From an uncultured Porphyromonadaceae bacterium (GTDB lineage: Bacteria; Bacteroidota; Bacteroidia; Bacteroidales; Muribaculaceae): 8,071 bases of DNA. The notes under the pieces were generated by a model, which was given only the letters and a program-made list of their open reading frames with translations, did not search any database and was not told where the DNA came from. The first letter of the stretch is position 1; each line of letters starts with the position of its first letter. Positions 6,534-8,071 of this stretch are shown here, piece by piece. A program made the translations under genes and the position numbers. The DNA lies in assembly GCA_905212215.1 (NCBI GenBank), contig CAJMDR010000075.1:1-8071 (forward strand), written 5' to 3'.

Positions 6534-6697
6534 TTTCGCGTAGCGAAACAGCGATGGAATCGCTCCGACGCGCAGCGGTCGGCAAGTCGCTTTTGTAATG
6601 ACAAAAGCACAACTTGCTTAGCAAATCCTGCAACGCAGTTCGATGTCCTCCCGGGTCTTTTTACACCCCGAAATTACCGACAACCGTCGCCTCGCGA
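6534..6697. other. oriT: Hairpin array upstream of mobC, candidate origin of transfer
   Basis: Successive small inverted repeats with short loops are seen: TTTCGC-GTA-GCGAAA (6534-6548), AGCGAT-GGA-ATCGCT (6550-6564), CCGACGC-GCA-GCG(G)TCGG (6565-6582, one bulge), GCTTTTGT-AATG-ACAAAAGC (6589-6608), TTGC-TTA-GCAA (6614-6624), CTGC-AAC-GCAG (6628-6638) and TCGC-CTC-GCGA (6687-6697). Origins of transfer lie next to mob genes and contain inverted repeats near nic; AATCCTGC at 6624-6631 resembles the IncP/MOBP nic core (YATCCTG|Y). Position, structure and relaxase type agree, but no experimental Bacteroides nic site is being matched here, so the call is inference. Confidence 0.55.
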
Positions 6698-7292
6698 AGA
6701 AATGCACAACACAATTTTTTCCGAAGGCTCTGTATTCCGATGTCTTTAGTAACCGGGATACTTCGGTTGACCGATACCTCGATAGTGACTGACCGAGATA
6801 ACTTGAAACCTGAAACACCGGATAATCTGATTATAATTACCGAAGGCGTTGTCGTTAGAATCTAATTACCCAATGACTTTCGGTATTTCGGTCGGTACGT
6901 ACTCCGATGTTCGCAGACTCCTAATATCCGGAGCAATGGTTGGAATAACTGAATATCCTCGTACATCCGATATATCAGGCTCCGGAATTTTCAGTTAATG
7001 CAACTGAGATATACGGTTCTGCTGATAATAGGGAATAGACTTTACTGAGTAGAGCGGTTGATATTTTCCCGGTATTCATTTCTTGGGTTTCATGTAGCCT
7101 TAGAATTATCGAGCGTTAATCACCGATGACTCCAGCAACTTGATATTGTAGTTCTCCGGAGAATTGAAGTCTGATAAACCAAAGTTCCAAAGTGTCTTAT
7201 GTTTCATGTTTTCAGTAACTGAATTATCATAAATATTGGTTTAACAATCTAATAATAAATGGTTTAATAGTTGCATATATCAGAAATTTTTA
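6698..7292. other. Non-coding repeat-rich leader between the hairpin array and the small membrane gene
   Basis: About 600 bp with no convincing gene. From about 6740 to 7130 it consists of recurring variants of short words such as TTCCGATG, AACCGGGATAC, TTCGGTTGACC, ACCGAGATAAC, CACCGGATAATC, TACCGAAGG, TTTCGGTA, ATATCCGGA and ACATCCGATA, spaced about 8-20 nt apart. A perfect 12-bp palindrome TTCTCCGGAGAA lies at 7152-7163, and an 8-bp palindrome GTACGTAC at 6895-6902. From about 7215 on it becomes AT-rich. The mobC promoter is presumably here, but no TAnnTTTG box was found on the leftward strand. Confidence 0.5.
7214..7228. repeat. AGTAACTG(G/A)ATTATC repeat, copy 2
   Basis: AGTAACTGAATTATC differs at one base from the copy touching the mobC start codon (6493-6507) and has the same orientation. 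The two copies bracket the whole non-coding mob leader. Confidence 0.45.
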
Positions 7293-7301
7293 TTAATTTT
7301 A
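7271..7301 (+). promoter_or_regulatory. Promoter of the small membrane protein gene
   Basis: TTG (7271-7273) and TAATTTTA (7294-7301) are separated by 20 bp. This fits the Bacteroidetes -33 (TTTG) / -7 (TAnnTTTG) layout, with the last base of the -7 box off consensus. It points rightwards at the 74-residue gene, with transcription predicted to start near 7305. The -7 box overlaps the left arm of an 11-bp inverted repeat. Confidence 0.5.
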
Positions 7302-7336
7302 CAAGAGGCTTACACCTCGAAGCAATGTAAAATTAA
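7293..7336 (+). promoter_or_regulatory. Long inverted repeat over the -7 box and leader
   Basis: TTAATTTTACA (7293-7303) and TGTAAAATTAA (7326-7336) are perfect complements, an 11-bp stem with a 22-nt loop. Inside the loop GAGG (7305-7308) can pair with CCTC (7315-7318). The left arm overlaps the -7 box, so it may be an operator for a repressor; RNA starting near 7305 would carry only the inner stem and the right arm. Confidence 0.5.
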
Positions 7337-7352
7337 CACCTGAAAGCAATGT
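7312..7352 (+). repeat. Tandem duplication of the translation start region
   Basis: ACACCTCGAAGCAATGT (7312-7328) and ACACCTGAAAGCAATGT (7336-7352) match at 15 of 17 positions, 24 nt apart. The second copy contains the start codon of the small membrane protein. In the first copy the ATG (7325-7327) is followed at once by TAA, giving a start-stop pair upstream of the real start. Confidence 0.6.
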
Positions 7353-7573
7353 TTATTCCTTACGATATTCTCATCCTTCTTATACTCTCACCGTTCCTGA
7401 TTATAATATGGGTAGTGGTGTGGGTTGCTGTCCGTATGTTCCGTCTGGCTCTCTTCCTTGCCAAATGGGCAGTGATTCTTTCCTATCGGCTGTTGTGCTG
7501 GTCATTCGCCAGGCTTGCCGTGGGTATCACTTGGCTGTGGCGTCGATATATGGTTTCCCGTCCGAATCCGTGA
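7349..7573 (+). CDS. Small hydrophobic membrane protein, unknown function
   Basis: A 74-residue protein that is almost wholly hydrophobic. Residues about 5-28 (ILILLILSPFLIIIWVVVWVAV) form a strong first transmembrane helix. A second hydrophobic, Trp/Arg-containing amphipathic stretch covers about 31-66, and the tail RRYMVSRPNP is basic, suggesting a cytoplasmic C-terminus. I do not recognise a family. Support for a real gene comes from a well-placed Bacteroidetes-type promoter, a structured leader and a duplicated start region. It is divergent from the mobilization genes, with about 850 bp of non-coding sequence between, and converges on the hypothetical gene to its right. It could be an element-borne accessory or a small toxin-like membrane peptide, but nothing in the sequence decides this. 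Confidence 0.6.
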   Translation: MFIPYDILILLILSPFLIIIWVVVWVAVRMFRLALFLAKWAVILSYRLLCWSFARLAVGITWLWRRYMVSRPNP

Positions 7574-7589
7574 CTGGAGGGAAATGAAA

Positions 7590-7622
7590 AAGCCATGCCG
7601 GTTATGATTACCGACACGGCTT
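7590..7622 (-). terminator. Intrinsic terminator for the leftward hypothetical gene
   Basis: Positions 7590-7602 and 7610-7622 form a 13-bp stem with a 7-nt loop. Read leftwards, the two non-Watson-Crick positions are G-U wobbles, whereas rightwards they are A-C mismatches. Leftwards the stem ends in GGCTTTTT, a proper U-tract, so it terminates the gene ending at 7686. It lies just after the stop of the rightward small gene, for which it lacks a T-run. Confidence 0.75.
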
Positions 7623-7643
7623 GATAGGGGGTGTTGCGAGTCT

Positions 7644-7664
7644 GTTCCCTAATGTGGAACTTTT
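7644..7664 (+). terminator. Possible weak rightward terminator
   Basis: GTTCC (7644-7648) pairs with GGAAC (7656-7660), followed by TTTTC. It could end the transcript of the small membrane protein gene 70 nt after its stop. The 5-bp stem is short. Confidence 0.25.
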
Positions 7665-7685
7665 CAAACGTTGCTTCGTGGTGGA

Positions 7686-8005
7686 TTAAAATCCTTTTCC
7701 TTTGGTTCGTTCATAGACAACATGCGTCTCATGATCGAGATTATCTATTCTGAACTGGATGGCGGCTCTCATGGGGATAGAATCCGGAAGCATGGGAACA
7801 AGCGCAGATATTACTTGCTCTACGTTGCTGTAACCGGTGTCCATGATTTCGGCAAGGACTTTTCCCTTGAAATATGCTCGCCCTTGCACCAGCATCTTGG
7901 GGGATATGCGGAAATACTTGTCCTGTCTTTCATCAAGATCTTTTGCCTTTCCCTGCTTACTTTCCTTCTCTGTGAAGAAAATGAAGTCTATGACTTTCGC
8001 ATTTA
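7686..8005 (-). CDS. Hypothetical protein, 5' end probably truncated
   Basis: The reading frame ending at 7686 encodes a mixed alpha/beta soluble-looking protein. From the only in-frame ATG (7895) it gives 69 residues (MLVQGRAYFKGKVLAEIMD...), but the frame stays open and protein-like further upstream (NAKVIDFIFFTEKE...KYFRISPK), about 106 residues back to 8005, and has no stop up to the window edge. No in-frame ATG, GTG or TTG lies upstream of 7895. The sequence from 8006 resembles an insertion-sequence end, so the true start may have been separated from the gene. The coding call is supported by the strong leftward terminator 64 nt beyond the stop codon. I do not recognise the family; there is no signal peptide or membrane segment in the visible part. 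Confidence 0.6.
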
Positions 8006-8071
8006 GAGGTTGTTTAAAAATAAAAGTGAATTTTGGGCGTCTGTTTTTTAGGCAAAAACCTTTTAAGCCGC
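8006..8071. mobile_element. Possible insertion-sequence terminus, running off the window
   Basis: GAGGTTGTTTAAAAA starting at 8006 resembles terminal inverted repeats of IS5/IS1182-type elements as I remember them, and the base composition changes here to runs of A and T with GGGCG and GGC islands. The adjoining reading frame loses its start at exactly this point. No transposase and no second end are visible, so this is a tentative call. Confidence 0.35.

Noticed and set aside
6493..6633. In-frame N-terminal extension of the MobC-like protein by 47 residues
   Set aside because: It is translated from the hairpin array and shows no ribbon-helix-helix or other family character. The ATG at 6492 gives the expected N-terminus directly before the DNA-binding domain.
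6614..6865. Rightward 83-residue open frame upstream of mobC
   Set aside because: Its sequence is a read-through of the hairpin array and the degenerate repeat field (LTDTSIVTDRDNLKPETPDN-like low complexity). No promoter or homology is evident.
5948..7130. CRISPR array
   Set aside because: The repeats are short, degenerate and unevenly spaced. There are no constant repeats of 23-37 bp with unique spacers, and no cas genes.
7671..8006. Rightward 111-residue open frame at the right edge
   Set aside because: It is antisense to the leftward hypothetical gene, which has a matching intrinsic terminator and a more natural composition. The rightward frame ends at the suspected IS junction.

Overview
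The window looks like a piece of a Bacteroidales genome (Bacteroides, Parabacteroides or a relative). The support is two good matches to the Bacteroidetes -7 promoter element (TAnnTTTG), the absence of strong Shine-Dalgarno sequences, a short Crp/Fnr-type regulator of the kind common in that phylum, and a mobilization pair (small ribbon-helix-helix MobC-like protein plus MOBP-type relaxase) typical of its integrated mobile elements. The assignment is inference from sequence character; no rRNA or other marker is present.

Left part (1-4200), ordinary or cargo-like genes. A secreted protein with an NTF2-like N-terminus and two retropepsin-like aspartyl protease lobes is read rightwards (89-1315). 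It converges on a leftward operon made of an SMR-family small multidrug/guanidinium-type exporter (3155-3481), an MFS exporter (1948-3141) and a low-molecular-weight protein tyrosine phosphatase (1471-1917). A Crp/Fnr-family regulator (3637-4200) is divergent from that operon. The shared 155-bp intergenic region holds a TAATTTTG box facing each way. Between them sit two copies of TTTTnnCATATGnnAAAA exactly 22 bp apart, a likely operator pair for the regulator.

Middle and right part (4200-7350), mobilization module. A relaxase gene (4307-5947) lies downstream of a mobC-like gene (6109-6492), both leftward. Upstream of mobC, at 6534-6697, is a dense series of short perfect hairpins with mostly 3-4 nt loops, followed or overlapped by an IncP-like nic-type sequence (AATCCTGC). 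This is the best candidate for the origin of transfer. Both the spacer between the two mob genes and roughly 430 bp beyond the hairpins are filled with a degenerate short-period repeat built on words such as TAACTGGATTATC, TTCGGTTG and CCGGATA. No coupling protein, integrase or type IV secretion gene is seen, so the element is at most mobilizable from what is visible.

Right edge (7290-8071). A 74-residue, very hydrophobic small membrane protein is transcribed rightwards, away from the mob genes. Its leader carries an 11-bp perfect inverted repeat and a duplicated start region. It converges on a leftward hypothetical gene (7686 to about 8005) that has a strong intrinsic terminator. The upstream end of that gene runs into sequence at 8006 that resembles an insertion-sequence terminus, so the gene may be cut by an IS lying mostly outside the window.
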